A stretch of 58,000 nucleotides of DNA from Actinokineospora terrae (GCF_900111175.1 NZ_FOGI01000003.1:494856-552855), one strand, 5' to 3'. Positions 43,308 to 51,594 are shown, counted from the first letter of the stretch. A program made the numbers and translations. The notes: generated by a model from the letters alone, not told the origin.

Positions 43308-43316
43308 GCCGCCCGG

Positions 43317-43348
43317 CCCCACCACGCCCCGGCACGGGTGTGGTGGGG
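43317..43348 (+). terminator. Terminator hairpin after arcA
   Basis: CCCCACCAC (43317-43325) pairs perfectly with GTGGTGGGG (43340-43348) just after the arcA stop. The hairpin ends nine bases before the ATG of the next gene. Confidence 0.5.
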
Positions 43349-43356
43349 TGGAGCCC

Positions 43357-43923
43357 ATGCTCAGCGACGCCGCGAAGACGTACCTGCACGACGACCTGCG
43401 CTGGATCCGCGCGGCCACCCTCGCGAAGCTCGACGGGCTCGGCGAGTACGACATCCGCCGCCCGCTCACCGCCACCGGCACCAACCTGCTCGGTCTGATC
43501 AAGCACCTGGCCGCCTGGGAGGCCAGGTACTTCGGCGAGGTCTTCGCGCGGCCGTTCCCCGAGCCCCTGCCCGAGCGCGGTGCCGACATGTGGGCGACCG
43601 AGCACGAGTCCCGCGCCGAGGTCATCGACCGCTACCGGCGCGTGTGCGACCACTCCGACGCGACGATCACCGCCCTGGACCTCGACGCCCCCGGCCACGT
43701 GCCGTGGTGGCCGTCCCCCGAGGTGACGCTGTTCAAGGTCCTGGTCCACTTCCTGGCCGAGAACAACCGGCACGCGGGCCACGCCGACATCCTGCGCGAA
43801 CAACTCGACGGCGCGGTGGGTGACGGGGAAAGCGCGGCCGGTAGGGAACCCGCCTTCTGGGAGAGCCGCCGTGCGGAAATCGAGCGGGTCGCCGAGGCAG
43901 TTGGCCAAGCCCCGGTCAATTGA
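43357..43923 (+). CDS. DinB/DUF664 family protein
   Basis: A 188-residue four-helix-bundle protein of the DUF664 branch of the DinB superfamily, which includes mycothiol-dependent transferases and isomerases. Candidate metal-binding histidines are in LLGLIKHLAAWEARYF and in LVHFLAENNRHAGHADILRE. The loop DAPGHVPWWPSPEVTLF is characteristic of DUF664. ATG 43357 is preferred because GGTGGAG is six bases upstream and GTG 43348 lies at the terminator hairpin. Substrate unknown. Confidence 0.85.
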   Translation: MLSDAAKTYLHDDLRWIRAATLAKLDGLGEYDIRRPLTATGTNLLGLIKHLAAWEARYFGEVFARPFPEPLPERGADMWATEHESRAEVIDRYRRVCDHSDATITALDLDAPGHVPWWPSPEVTLFKVLVHFLAENNRHAGHADILREQLDGAVGDGESAAGREPAFWESRRAEIERVAEAVGQAPVN

Positions 43924-43930
43924 CCCCAAC

Positions 43931-43949
43931 TAAGGCGAGCCTATCTTTC
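43931..43949. promoter_or_regulatory. IdeR-like box (distal) upstream of ferritin
   Basis: TAAGGCGAGCCTATCTTTC matches the IdeR 19-mer TWAGGTWAGSCTWACCTWA at 14 of 19 positions. It lies just after the DUF664 stop, 261 bases before the ferritin start, so its link to ferritin is less certain than for the proximal boxes. Confidence 0.35.
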
Positions 43950-44092
43950 CCCATTCGCCGGACAACCGGCGTAAGATGAACAGCAGAGCGCCGCCAAGAT
44001 CATTGTTCAGCGCGGCGGGTGATCTTGCAAGGACCGGGTCGATCCCGCAGGTCAGGACCTGTCCCACGATGCGGTGAAGCCGGTCGGCGGAG

Positions 44093-44141
44093 TTAGGAAT
44101 GGCTAACCTCAACAAAGGTTCGAAAGCCTTGCCTAACGTGA
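44093..44141. promoter_or_regulatory. Tandem IdeR-like boxes upstream of ferritin
   Basis: Two IdeR-like 19-mers lie at 44093-44111 (TTAGG...GCTAACCTCA, 14 of 19 consensus matches) and 44123-44141 (AAAGC...CCTAACGTGA, 13 of 19), centres 30 bases apart. Iron-bound IdeR activates ferritin genes in Actinobacteria from tandem upstream sites, which is the arrangement seen here. Confidence 0.5.
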
Positions 44142-44209
44142 TCGAAATAGCCCGCCAAATGGGGTTCCGGTAGCGCGGGAACGCGGCGAATCGCGTACCG
44201 TCCCATGGC

Positions 44210-44740
44210 ATGACTTCCAAGTTCCACAAGCTGCTGCAGGTGCAGATCCGCAACGAGTTCGCCGCCTCCCAGCAGTACGTCGCGCTTGCGGTGTGGTTCG
44301 ACGGCCAGGACCTCCCCCGCCTGGCCAAGCACTTCTACCGGCAGTCGCTGGAGGAGCGGAACCACGCGATGATGATCACTCAGTACCTGATGGACAACGA
44401 CATCCCGGTGACCGTTCCCGGTGTCGACGAGGTGCGCAACGAGTTCGCGGACGCCGCCGAGCTGGTCACCCTCGCCCTGCAGCAGGAGCGGGCGGTGACC
44501 GACGAGATCGTCAACCTCGCCAAGGTCGCCCGCGACGAGGAGGACTACAAGGGCGAGCAGTTCATGCAGTGGTTCCTCAAGGAGCAGGTCGAGGAAGTGG
44601 CGTCGATGCGCACGCTGCTCACCATCGTCAAGCGCTCCAACGGCAACCTGTTCGACGTCGAGAGCCACCTCGCCCGCGAGCACGTCGGCGACAGCGGCAC
44701 CGACCCGCTGGCCCCCCGCGTGGCCGGTGGCGCGCTCTGA
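44210..44740 (+). CDS. Ferritin (BfrB/Ftn type)
   Basis: A 176-residue iron-storage subunit that oxidises Fe(II) and stores the mineral core in a 24-mer shell. Ferroxidase ligands are visible: E in QIRNEFAASQQYVA, E and H in SLEERNHAMMI (ExxH), E in ALQQERAVTDEI and Q/E in EDYKGEQFMQWFLKEQVEEV. There is no heme-binding Met of bacterioferritin (the DRLLHM region is absent), so it is a non-heme ferritin. Upstream IdeR-like boxes suggest iron-dependent activation. Confidence 0.93.
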   Translation: MTSKFHKLLQVQIRNEFAASQQYVALAVWFDGQDLPRLAKHFYRQSLEERNHAMMITQYLMDNDIPVTVPGVDEVRNEFADAAELVTLALQQERAVTDEIVNLAKVARDEEDYKGEQFMQWFLKEQVEEVASMRTLLTIVKRSNGNLFDVESHLAREHVGDSGTDPLAPRVAGGAL

Positions 44741-44748
44741 CCGCAGGT

Positions 44749-44787
44749 GAGGCGCGGGAGCAGCCCCCAGGCCCGCTCCCGCGCCTC
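44749..44787. terminator. Bidirectional terminator hairpin
   Basis: A 13-bp perfect stem (44749-44761 with 44775-44787) lies between the convergent ferritin gene and the sigma-partner gene. No T-run follows. Confidence 0.65.
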
Positions 44788-44789
44788 GG

Positions 44790-45581
44790 CTACCCGAAGC
44801 ACATCTGCTTGTCGGTGTAGAGCACGACCTCGTCCACCTTCGAGCCGCCGCCGAAGCCGAACGAGTAGACCTTCCCCTGGTCCAGCCGCACGATCCGGTA
44901 CCCGTGCTGGTCGGTGGTGGCCGCCGGGTACGCGGTGCGGAACTCGGCCAGGGTCGAGCCGTGGCCGATGCCCTCCGGGGTGCGGGCGCCGTGCGGCGGG
45001 AAGATCGCGGTGACCCCGTCGGTCGCCGAGATGCCGACGCTGCCCTCGGGGTACCCCTTGAACGTGTAGTTCGTGCACTCCGGCGACCCGTTGTCCTGGC
45101 GGACCAGGTCCCCGGTGGCCTCCGCGTCGGCGATCGACATGCCGATCCGGATCTTGCCGAAGCCCGCGGGCCGCAGCTCGGGTACGGCGGGCGGCTTGAC
45201 CACCGAGGTCGTCACCTTGCCGGTGGACGTGGACGGCTTGGTAGTCCCCGCGGTGCCGCCCGCCGAGTTCGACCCGGTGCGGTCCGGCGGCACGGCGACG
45301 GAACTCGGGGTGGTCGTCACCTTGAGCGTGGCCGACATCGTGGGCACGACCTGCTGGCCGGGCGGCGACGACGAGCTGTTCGTCATCCCGCTGAGCACCA
45401 CCCCGCCCGCCACCAGCACGGCCACGGTCAGCGCGCCCCCCGCCGCCACCACCGCGTGCCGCCGCTTGCGCCGCCTGCCCGCCCCGGTCACCACCGCGTC
45501 GGTCGCACCCGGGCGGACCGGGACGTCCAACCGCTCGTCGGCGAACAACCTGCGCAGCTCGTCGTCGATGTCCATGCCCAT
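44790..45581 (-). CDS. Membrane partner of SigE-type sigma factor (putative anti-sigma)
   Basis: A 263-residue single-pass protein: an N-terminal cytoplasmic part (DIDDELRRLFADERLDVPVR), one helix (AVVAAGGALTVAVLVAGGVVLSG), a Ser/Thr/Pro-rich linker and an external domain. The external domain (GFGKIRIGMSIADAEATGDL, SPECTNYTF, HGARTPEGIGHGSTLAEF, ending DKQMCFG) is closely related to that of the lipoprotein encoded just upstream of the sigma gene. Two cysteines are conserved in both. Its ATG overlaps the sigma stop by one base, so it is probably a membrane anti-sigma or receptor. No zinc anti-sigma motif is present. Confidence 0.7.
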   Translation of the reverse strand: MGMDIDDELRRLFADERLDVPVRPGATDAVVTGAGRRRKRRHAVVAAGGALTVAVLVAGGVVLSGMTNSSSSPPGQQVVPTMSATLKVTTTPSSVAVPPDRTGSNSAGGTAGTTKPSTSTGKVTTSVVKPPAVPELRPAGFGKIRIGMSIADAEATGDLVRQDNGSPECTNYTFKGYPEGSVGISATDGVTAIFPPHGARTPEGIGHGSTLAEFRTAYPAATTDQHGYRIVRLDQGKVYSFGFGGGSKVDEVVLYTDKQMCFG

Positions 45582-46069
45582 CACCTGCCCTCCGCGGAAG
45601 CACCCAGCCGCGTTCGTAGTGTCCCCATCGCCTTGCTGGCCTGGCTCTTCACCGTCCCGGCGCTGACGCCGAGGGTGTGCGCGATCTCCGCCTCGGAGAG
45701 GCCCTCGTAGTACCGCAGCACGACCACCGCCCGCTGCTTGGCGGGCAACGACCGCAGCGCCTGCCACAGCGGCTCGTCCTCGAAGGCGTACCGCACCCGG
45801 TCGGCCGGGGCCTCCGGGATCTCGGCGACCAGGTTCTCCCTGCGGGTGCGCCGCCACCGGCTGACGTGCGCGTTGGCCATCGACCGGCGGGTGTAGGCGA
45901 GCGGGTCGCCCGCCTTGCGCACCACCGACGACCACCGCGACCCGATCTTCTCCAGCACACCCTGCACCAGGTCCGCCGCGTCGTGGGGGTTGCCGGTGAG
46001 GGCGTGCCCGTAGCGCAGCAGACCGGGCATGGCGCCTGCGACGAAGTCCGCGAACTCGTCCATCCCCAC
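45581..46069 (-). CDS. SigE-family ECF RNA polymerase sigma factor
   Basis: A 162-residue ECF sigma factor. Region 2 shows AGAMPGLLRYGHALTGNPHD, DLVQGVLEKIGSRWSSV and YTRRSMANAHVSRWRR; region 4 shows LPAKQRAVVVLRYYEGLSEA followed by EIAHTLGVSAGTVKSQ. GTG 46069 is chosen because GGGGGAGAAC lies just upstream and gives the usual length; ATG 46111 is longer. It is co-translated with the downstream membrane partner. Targets are unknown. Confidence 0.9.
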   Translation of the reverse strand: MGMDEFADFVAGAMPGLLRYGHALTGNPHDAADLVQGVLEKIGSRWSSVVRKAGDPLAYTRRSMANAHVSRWRRTRRENLVAEIPEAPADRVRYAFEDEPLWQALRSLPAKQRAVVVLRYYEGLSEAEIAHTLGVSAGTVKSQASKAMGTLRTRLGASAEGR

Positions 46070-46116
46070 GTTCTCCCCCTGAAGATCGCGTTCCGCGATG
46101 ATCTCGATCATCGCAC

Positions 46117-46818
46117 TCACGACACGCAGACCTCGTGCTGGCTGCGCAGGGAGAACGCCACGACCTTGCCGTCGACGACGGCGAAGTCGTACCGGTTGCC
46201 CGAGTGCCCGGGGACCGCGGTCACCTGGTGCGACCCCGGCCAGCCCTGCTTCAGGTTCGGGTAGGCGCGCTTGACCTCGGCCGAGGTCGATCCGACGCCG
46301 ATGCCCTCGGGCGTGTGCGCGCCGCCGTAGCCGAAGATGAGCGAGACCCCGTACTGGTCGGAGATCCCCACGGCACCGGCGCCCTCGACCTGACCGGGGG
46401 CGTCGTGGGCACGGCACTCCGGGCTGCCCCCGCCCACCGGCTCGCTCAGGATGCGGCCGGTCGCGACCGCCTCCCGCTGGGACATGCCGATCTTGAGCGT
46501 GCCGTAGCCGTCCGGCCCGAGGACCGGCCCGCTCTTGGCCTGCGGCCTCGGCTTGGCGGCCTGCTGCTTGACCGGTGCGTTCGGCTGCGCGGCGGGAGCG
46601 GTCGTGGCGGTGACCTGGGCAGGCGCGGGCTCGGCCGCGGTGGTCGACGGCGTGCTCGACGGCGTGCTCGACGGCGTGCTCGACGGCGTGCTCGACGGCG
46701 CCGTGGTCGGGCTGGGCGCGGCCGCCGGCACCGGGTCACCGCTGCACGCGGCGAGCAGGAACCCGGAGGCGACGGCGGAGATCAGCAAACCCTTGTGCAG
46801 CAACGACTTCCTGGACAT
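46117..46818 (-). CDS. Lipoprotein sharing the sigma-partner ectodomain
   Basis: A 233-residue lipoprotein: signal peptide with lipobox (SGFLLAAC), a repetitive SSTP linker and an ectodomain (GYGTLKIGMSQREAVATGRI, then SPECRAHDA, GGAHTPEGIGVGSTSAEVKR and the end EVCVS) that is homologous to the external domain of the membrane partner at 44790-45581. The gene is just upstream of the sigma factor in the same direction, 48 bases apart. It may compete with or present a ligand to the anti-sigma-like protein, but this is inference. Confidence 0.75.
   Translation of the reverse strand: MSRKSLLHKGLLISAVASGFLLAACSGDPVPAAAPSPTTAPSSTPSSTPSSTPSSTPSTTAAEPAPAQVTATTAPAAQPNAPVKQQAAKPRPQAKSGPVLGPDGYGTLKIGMSQREAVATGRILSEPVGGGSPECRAHDAPGQVEGAGAVGISDQYGVSLIFGYGGAHTPEGIGVGSTSAEVKRAYPNLKQGWPGSHQVTAVPGHSGNRYDFAVVDGKVVAFSLRSQHEVCVS
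46644..46700. repeat. 12-bp tandem repeat in the lipoprotein linker
   Basis: Four exact copies of TCGACGGCGTGC in tandem (46644-46691) plus a partial fifth copy (46692-46700). They encode SSTP units of the lipoprotein stalk; slippage here would change linker length without breaking frame. Confidence 0.85.
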
Positions 46819-46918
46819 CCGAGTTCCCCCTCGATGGTGCGGCAGGCCCCTCCAGCCGCTGACACCAAGAGCACGCGGAGCCCCGGAAACCGGTTGCCGT
46901 GCGTTACACCACCGTTAT

Positions 46919-47254
46919 CTACCGCTGCGCCAACGCCGCGGGGAGCTCGAACGTGCCGTCCGGGCCAGGGGGGAACTCGTGCACGCCGACCACCGCCGAG
47001 GCGGGGATCGGCCCGTACACGTGCGGGAACCACGGCCCGCCCGGGATCGGCGGCGACCCGGCCTCCCAGCGCAGGGGGACGCCCAAGCGGGCCGGATCGA
47101 CTTCCAGCAACAGCAAGTCGGTCCGGCCCGCGAACAGGCGATCGGCGGGCAGGTGCACGGTTCCGGGGTCGGAGCAGTGCACGAACTCGTCGCCGTCGAG
47201 TGGGGTGATCTCGTCGGCAGGCCAGCCCGCGGTGGTGACGATGTGCAGGATCAC
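46919..47254 (-). CDS. DUF952 family protein
   Basis: A 111-residue protein matching DUF952: ILHIVTTAGWPADE at the start, the DEFVHCSDPGTVHLPADRLF loop, LLLLEVDPARLG, and the FPHVYGPIPASAVVGVHEFP block. The function of DUF952 is unknown; the fold resembles a small ADP-ribosyltransferase-like or cupin-like barrel, but this is not certain. GTG 47254 overlaps the stop of the SEC-C gene (GTGA). Confidence 0.85.
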   Translation of the reverse strand: MILHIVTTAGWPADEITPLDGDEFVHCSDPGTVHLPADRLFAGRTDLLLLEVDPARLGVPLRWEAGSPPIPGGPWFPHVYGPIPASAVVGVHEFPPGPDGTFELPAALAQR

Positions 47255-48201
47255 CGGATGGTGATCTGCCGACCGAGCAGACCGTCGCGGGCGCGGCGCT
47301 CGTCGGAGGTCAGCGGCTCGTCGGCCAGGGAGGCGAGCGCGGCGTCCAGGCGGGTGCCGAGCTGCTCGACGGCCTCGGTCCACTCGCGGGCGTGCGACTC
47401 GCGGTCGAGGTCCCACACCGGCACGAGCAGGCCGTGCGCGCGGAACGAGCCCGCGTACCGGGAACCCTCCCCGAGGGCGAGCTCACCACGGGCGTGCAGC
47501 CGGGCCAGCGCCGCGAGCAACTCCTCCTCGGGCTCCGGGCGCACCCAGCGCAGGTGCGCCTTGTCGCCCGCGTCGACCCAGTACGCGGCCGGGCCGATGC
47601 GCTCGGTGGGCAGGATGGCGCTGTTGGCGCGCTCCAGCGACAGGGCGACCTCACCGCTGGGCTCGCTGCCCTCGGGCATCCACCAGGAGAAGTCGCTGTG
47701 CACCGTGGCGTCGAGCGGCGCGTCGAGGTCCACCAGGTCCTGCAGGCGCTCCGGCTTGTCGCCCGCGTCGGTGTCGGGGCCGACCACGGTCAGCACGTCA
47801 CCCGCCTCGGCGGTCAGCGCCCACCGAACGGCGCGGGCCAGGTCGCGGCTGATGTCGCTGGACCGGGTCTGCACCTGCAACCCGACGTAGGCGACACCAT
47901 CGGCGCGGACCAGCGCGGCGGCGGCCATCGGCAGCACGGTGGCGAGCGTGATCTCGCGCTCCTGGCCGACCAGCGGCAGCACGGCGGTGCCGGAGGGCAC
48001 GAACTCGCGCAGCGCGATCAGCTCGCGCTCACCGGCGAGCCCCTCGAACGGCCGCGCGACGGCGACCTCGACCGCGCCACCCGCCGACCCGTGGCACGCC
48101 TTGTAGCGCTTGCCCGACCCGCACGGACACGGCTGGCGGGGACCGATGCCGGAGGCGTCCGGCGCCTTGGCCTTGCTCTTCACGGCGGATCGCCTGGACA
48201 T
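47251..48201 (-). CDS. DUF5926 protein with N-terminal SEC-C zinc motif
   Basis: A 316-residue protein. Near the N-terminus, PRQPCPCGSGKRYKACHG is a SEC-C zinc-binding motif (CxCGSGxxxxxCxH) as in the SecA C-terminus. The rest (VARPFEGLAGERELIALREF to the C-terminus SLADEPLTSDERRARDGLL) is the DUF5926 domain, restricted to Actinobacteria and of unknown role; it may be a protein-interaction or translation-linked adaptor. It is co-translated with DUF952. Confidence 0.82.
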   Translation of the reverse strand: MSRRSAVKSKAKAPDASGIGPRQPCPCGSGKRYKACHGSAGGAVEVAVARPFEGLAGERELIALREFVPSGTAVLPLVGQEREITLATVLPMAAAALVRADGVAYVGLQVQTRSSDISRDLARAVRWALTAEAGDVLTVVGPDTDAGDKPERLQDLVDLDAPLDATVHSDFSWWMPEGSEPSGEVALSLERANSAILPTERIGPAAYWVDAGDKAHLRWVRPEPEEELLAALARLHARGELALGEGSRYAGSFRAHGLLVPVWDLDRESHAREWTEAVEQLGTRLDAALASLADEPLTSDERRARDGLLGRQITIR

Positions 48202-48316
48202 CGGGCTGCTCCTCGTCGACCTGGGATGCGGTGTGCGCCGACGCTACCCAACCCCGTCAGCCCCCCGGCGACCACACCCCTTAGTCCTTACGCTGACCGA
48301 CAGGAAGGGGTGACCA

Positions 48317-49483
48317 GTGATGGTGTTCGACCTGGCTGATCCAGCCTTCATCGATGACCCTTACCCGGTCTTCGCTTCACTGCGTGCCGAGAGAGAAGTC
48401 CACTGGCACGAGCAGTTGGGCCTACCGGTGGCGTTGTCCCACGCGGCTTGTTCGGCGGTACTTCGCGACCGCGGGCTGGGGCGGTTGTGGAAGGACAAGG
48501 AGCCGGTGTCCGCGTTCGCGGCCTTCAACATGCTGCACCGGAACTCGCTGCTGGAGAACGAACCGCCTACGCACACCCGGCTCCGGCGGCTGGTGTCGGC
48601 GGCGTTCGGGCGCGGGCACACCGAGCGGCTGCGGCCCGTGGTGGAGGCGTTGGCCGATCGGCTGGTGGCGGACCTGGCGGCGCGGATCACCGCTGACGGG
48701 TCGGCTGACCTGCTGGAACACGTCGCGGGGCCGCTGCCGGTCGAGGTGATCGGGGAGCTGCTGGGGGTGCCGCCGTCGGATCGCGGGCTGCTGCAGCCGT
48801 GGTCGAACACGATCGTGAAGATGTACGAGTACGGGCTGCCCGCGGACCAGGCCGCCACGGCGGAACGGGCGTCCGGGGAGTTCGCCGCGTACCTGCGCAC
48901 GCTGACCTCGCGCCCCGGCCTGATCAGCGACCTGGTGGCCGTGCGCGACGGGACCGACCGGCTGACCGACGACGAACTCGTCGCCACCGGCGTCCTGCTG
49001 CTGATGGCGGGCCACGAGGCCACCGTCAACGTCATCGGCAACGGCGTCCTGGCCCTGCTCCGCCACCGCGACCAGTGGGACCTCCTGGTGTCCACACCGG
49101 ACCTGGTGCCCAGCGCCGTCGAGGAACTCCTGCGCTACGACTCCCCGCTGCAACTGTTCGAGCGCACCGCCACCACCGAGGTCACCGTCGCAGGCCACAC
49201 CATCACCCCCGGCACCAAGATCGCCGCCCTCCTCGGCGCCGCCGCCCGAGACCCCGCCGCCTTCCCCTCCCCGGACCGCCTCGACATCACCAGAACCCCC
49301 AACCCCCACCTCTCCTTCGGCGCAGGAATCCACTACTGCGTCGGGGCTCCACTGGCCCGGGTGGAAGTCGCGGCGGCTCTACGCGCGCTCACCACACAGC
49401 TGCCGCACCTACGGCTGGCGGCGGAACCCGTGCGTCGCCCGGAGTTCGTGATCCGAGGCCTGCGCAGCCTGCTGGTCCACTGA
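48317..49483 (+). CDS. Cytochrome P450 monooxygenase
   Basis: A 388-residue soluble bacterial P450. Signatures: I-helix LLLMAGHEATVNVIG (oxygen-binding AGHEA), the K-helix VEELLRYDSPLQLFERTA (ExxR), RTPNPHLSFGAGIHYCVGAP with the heme-binding Cys, and LARVEVAAALRAL in the L-helix. It needs a ferredoxin and reductase, neither of which is adjacent. The start is GTG 48317 or ATG 48320. Substrate unknown. Confidence 0.93.
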   Translation: MMVFDLADPAFIDDPYPVFASLRAEREVHWHEQLGLPVALSHAACSAVLRDRGLGRLWKDKEPVSAFAAFNMLHRNSLLENEPPTHTRLRRLVSAAFGRGHTERLRPVVEALADRLVADLAARITADGSADLLEHVAGPLPVEVIGELLGVPPSDRGLLQPWSNTIVKMYEYGLPADQAATAERASGEFAAYLRTLTSRPGLISDLVAVRDGTDRLTDDELVATGVLLLMAGHEATVNVIGNGVLALLRHRDQWDLLVSTPDLVPSAVEELLRYDSPLQLFERTATTEVTVAGHTITPGTKIAALLGAAARDPAAFPSPDRLDITRTPNPHLSFGAGIHYCVGAPLARVEVAAALRALTTQLPHLRLAAEPVRRPEFVIRGLRSLLVH

Positions 49484-49490
49484 GGACAGC

Positions 49491-50381
49491 TCAGCGGCTG
49501 GCGGTGGTGGGGCGGGGTGCGCGGGTGGGAGCGGCCGCGGTCTCGACGCGGACTACGCGGAGGCGGCGGACTGATGAGGGGACGATGGGGGCCAGCAGGA
49601 GTGAGAGCCGGTCCACGACGCGGATGGTCAGGATGGCTGTGGCGGCGGCGGCGAGGTTGGTGGCCGCGGTGAGCAGGACGCCGTCGGCTTGGGCTTGGGC
49701 TGAGTCCTGGAGGCGCCAGAGGAGGGTGGTGGCGAAGAGGAGACCGCTGGCGGACCAGGTGAGCCACCACGTGATGAGCAGGGGGCTCGGGCGCGGACGG
49801 CCTGCGGCGGGGCGGCGGAGGATGGCGTGTTCGAGTTCCGCCAGGACCGCGCCGGGGACGACCAGGTTGACGCCGGGGACCAGGATGCCGGGGACGAGGT
49901 GCCAGTCCGGGCGGGCGGGGGTGTAGCCCGCGGTCTCCGCTGCGGCGTCGCGGGCGGCGTGGAGCCACCAGATCACCGTGGTCACGCTGATGATCCCGGC
50001 CGCGATGGACAGGACCGAGCCGGTCGTGACCAGGCTGTCCGACCACTGGACCACGCCACGCGACAGCGCCCCGGTGCGGCTCTCCAGCAGCAGCACGTAC
50101 CGCCAGATCTCCGCGCCAGCCGCGATCACGGCCACCGCAGCCAGCAACCACAGCGCCGACGCCGCGAAACGAGCCCGGCCACGGACCCGTTCGACCGCCG
50201 CGGGCGCCTCGTCCGCGACCCCGACGACGGCAGTCGGCCAGCGCCAGGCCAAGGCCGGGAAGCCCCACCTGGGTGGGGTGCGGTAGCGCGGTGGGCCGAG
50301 GTAGGGCAAGCGGAGACGCGGGGGCTCCGGTGCCCGCTGCGTGGGCGGTGGGGTCGCCACCCACTCGTAGCCCTGGTACAC
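49491..50381 (-). CDS. DUF4328 membrane protein
   Basis: A 296-residue protein with a proline-rich cytoplasmic start and six or so helices. The GSVLSIAAGIISVTTVIWWLHAARDAAAE segment followed by DWHLVPGILVPGVNLVVPGAVLAELEHA is the DUF4328 signature. DUF4328 proteins are widespread in actinomycetes and uncharacterised. GTG 50381 (VYQGYEWVATPP) is two bases after the rhodanese gene stop, implying one transcription unit. Confidence 0.82.
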   Translation of the reverse strand: MYQGYEWVATPPPTQRAPEPPRLRLPYLGPPRYRTPPRWGFPALAWRWPTAVVGVADEAPAAVERVRGRARFAASALWLLAAVAVIAAGAEIWRYVLLLESRTGALSRGVVQWSDSLVTTGSVLSIAAGIISVTTVIWWLHAARDAAAETAGYTPARPDWHLVPGILVPGVNLVVPGAVLAELEHAILRRPAAGRPRPSPLLITWWLTWSASGLLFATTLLWRLQDSAQAQADGVLLTAATNLAAAATAILTIRVVDRLSLLLAPIVPSSVRRLRVVRVETAAAPTRAPRPTTASR

Positions 50382-50383
50382 GG

Positions 50384-50713
50384 CTAGATGACCTGCGGGT
50401 CCTGGCCGGACGAGCTGACCACCGGCTGCCCGAGCGCCGACCAGGTCTGCATGCCGCCGTCGACGTTGACCGCGTCCCAGCCGTTGCCGTTGAGGTACTG
50501 GGTGACGCGCGCGGAGCGGCCACCGGAGCGGCAGATCACGAAGACCTGGCCGTCCGCGGGCAGCTCGTCGAGCCGGGCCGCCAGCTCGCCCATCGGGATG
50601 TGCCGGGCGGTCGGCGCGTGCCCGGCGTCCCACTCGTCCTGCTCGCGCACGTCGAGGAGGGTGGCGTCGGCGGGGATGGCGTCGACGGTGGCGGTGGGCA
50701 CGCTGGAAGGCAT
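50384..50713 (-). CDS. Rhodanese-like domain protein
   Basis: A 109-residue single-domain sulfurtransferase. It shows LLDVREQDEWDAGHAPTARH, the active-site loop VFVICRSGGRSARV with the catalytic Cys, and GWDAVNVDGGMQTW. It would carry a persulfide on that cysteine for sulfur transfer or detoxification. ATG 50713 is preferred to GTG 50767. It precedes the DUF4328 gene with a two-base gap. Confidence 0.9.
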   Translation of the reverse strand: MPSSVPTATVDAIPADATLLDVREQDEWDAGHAPTARHIPMGELAARLDELPADGQVFVICRSGGRSARVTQYLNGNGWDAVNVDGGMQTWSALGQPVVSSSGQDPQVI

Positions 50714-50763
50714 CACAGTCGTTGATGCTGCCACGCCCGGGCGTAGGACGCGGGTGAAGGGTC

Positions 50764-51594
50764 TCACGCGGCGGCGACCCAGGCCGCGACCTGGGCCAGC
50801 TGCGCCTCGGTCATCGGCAGCGTCGTGCGGCCGGGCAGCCGCTCGGCGCCGTCCGCGGTCTGCCGGAGGTGGACCGAGCCGAAGCTGCGGACCTCCAGCA
50901 CCACCAGCGACCCGTTGGGCCGGAAGATCCGGGCGCGCATGGTCAGCGTCACGTACGGCTCGGACGGCACCTCCGGGTAGACCTGCACGACAGTGCCGTC
51001 CTGGGTGACGAGCCGCTTCGGTGGTTCGCAGTTGCTGTCGGTGAAGGCCAACGCGTCCGCGAACGAGGTAGGGCTACCGGTGAAGATGGCGCTACGGACG
51101 GCGAGACTGCCCACGCCGTTCGTGTCAGTCAGGTCCAGGTCGGCCAGAGTGCCCGAGGTGCCGCCGGTCAGCGCGTCCCAGTAGCCGATCTTCGTCTTGG
51201 ACAGCACCTTGCTGACCGCCGTTCGGGTGACCCCGAGCACGGCGCCGGACACCTCCCCGTAGCCGACCTGCGGCTCCCCGGTGACCGGGCAGACGTACCG
51301 CGGCGGCCCCCCGCCGTTCCACAGGCGCGGCGTGGTCGAGGGCCGCAGGTCGACCCGCGGCCAGTCCGCCTCGCTCGGCAACAACCGCAACACGGCAGGC
51401 GGCATCTGCGCGCCCTGCAACCAGGACAACGACCCCGTGATCAAGCCGACCACCAGCACCATGATCGTGGACGTCTTGGCCGCCCGCACGTAGACCAACC
51501 GCCTGCCACGCCGGACGACCTCCTCCAGCGAGGTGGTGCCCGCGGGGGCGGGACCTGCCAGGAGATCGCGCAGCGCGTGTTCGTCGACGGACAT
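50764..51594 (-). CDS. Membrane partner of second SigE-type sigma factor
   Basis: A 276-residue single-pass protein: a cytoplasmic N-terminus (SVDEHALRDLLAGPAPAGTT), one helix (TIMVLVVGLITGSLSW), and an external domain with cysteines in YVCPVTGEP and DSNCEPPKR. It is not similar to the partner of the first sigma module. Its ATG overlaps the sigma stop (one base), so it is likely the cognate regulator or anti-sigma factor. No recognised domain. Confidence 0.68.
   Translation of the reverse strand: MSVDEHALRDLLAGPAPAGTTSLEEVVRRGRRLVYVRAAKTSTIMVLVVGLITGSLSWLQGAQMPPAVLRLLPSEADWPRVDLRPSTTPRLWNGGGPPRYVCPVTGEPQVGYGEVSGAVLGVTRTAVSKVLSKTKIGYWDALTGGTSGTLADLDLTDTNGVGSLAVRSAIFTGSPTSFADALAFTDSNCEPPKRLVTQDGTVVQVYPEVPSEPYVTLTMRARIFRPNGSLVVLEVRSFGSVHLRQTADGAERLPGRTTLPMTEAQLAQVAAWVAAA

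Noticed and set aside
43357..43923. DUF664 gene as the missing maleylacetoacetate isomerase
   Set aside because: The DinB superfamily includes mycothiol-dependent isomerases, but this gene is 8 kb from the homogentisate genes and the sequence is closer to generic DUF664.
43930..44328. Minus-strand frame of 132 codons across the ferritin promoter
   Set aside because: It has no family features and overlaps the ferritin start and the IdeR-like boxes; the region is better explained as regulatory DNA.
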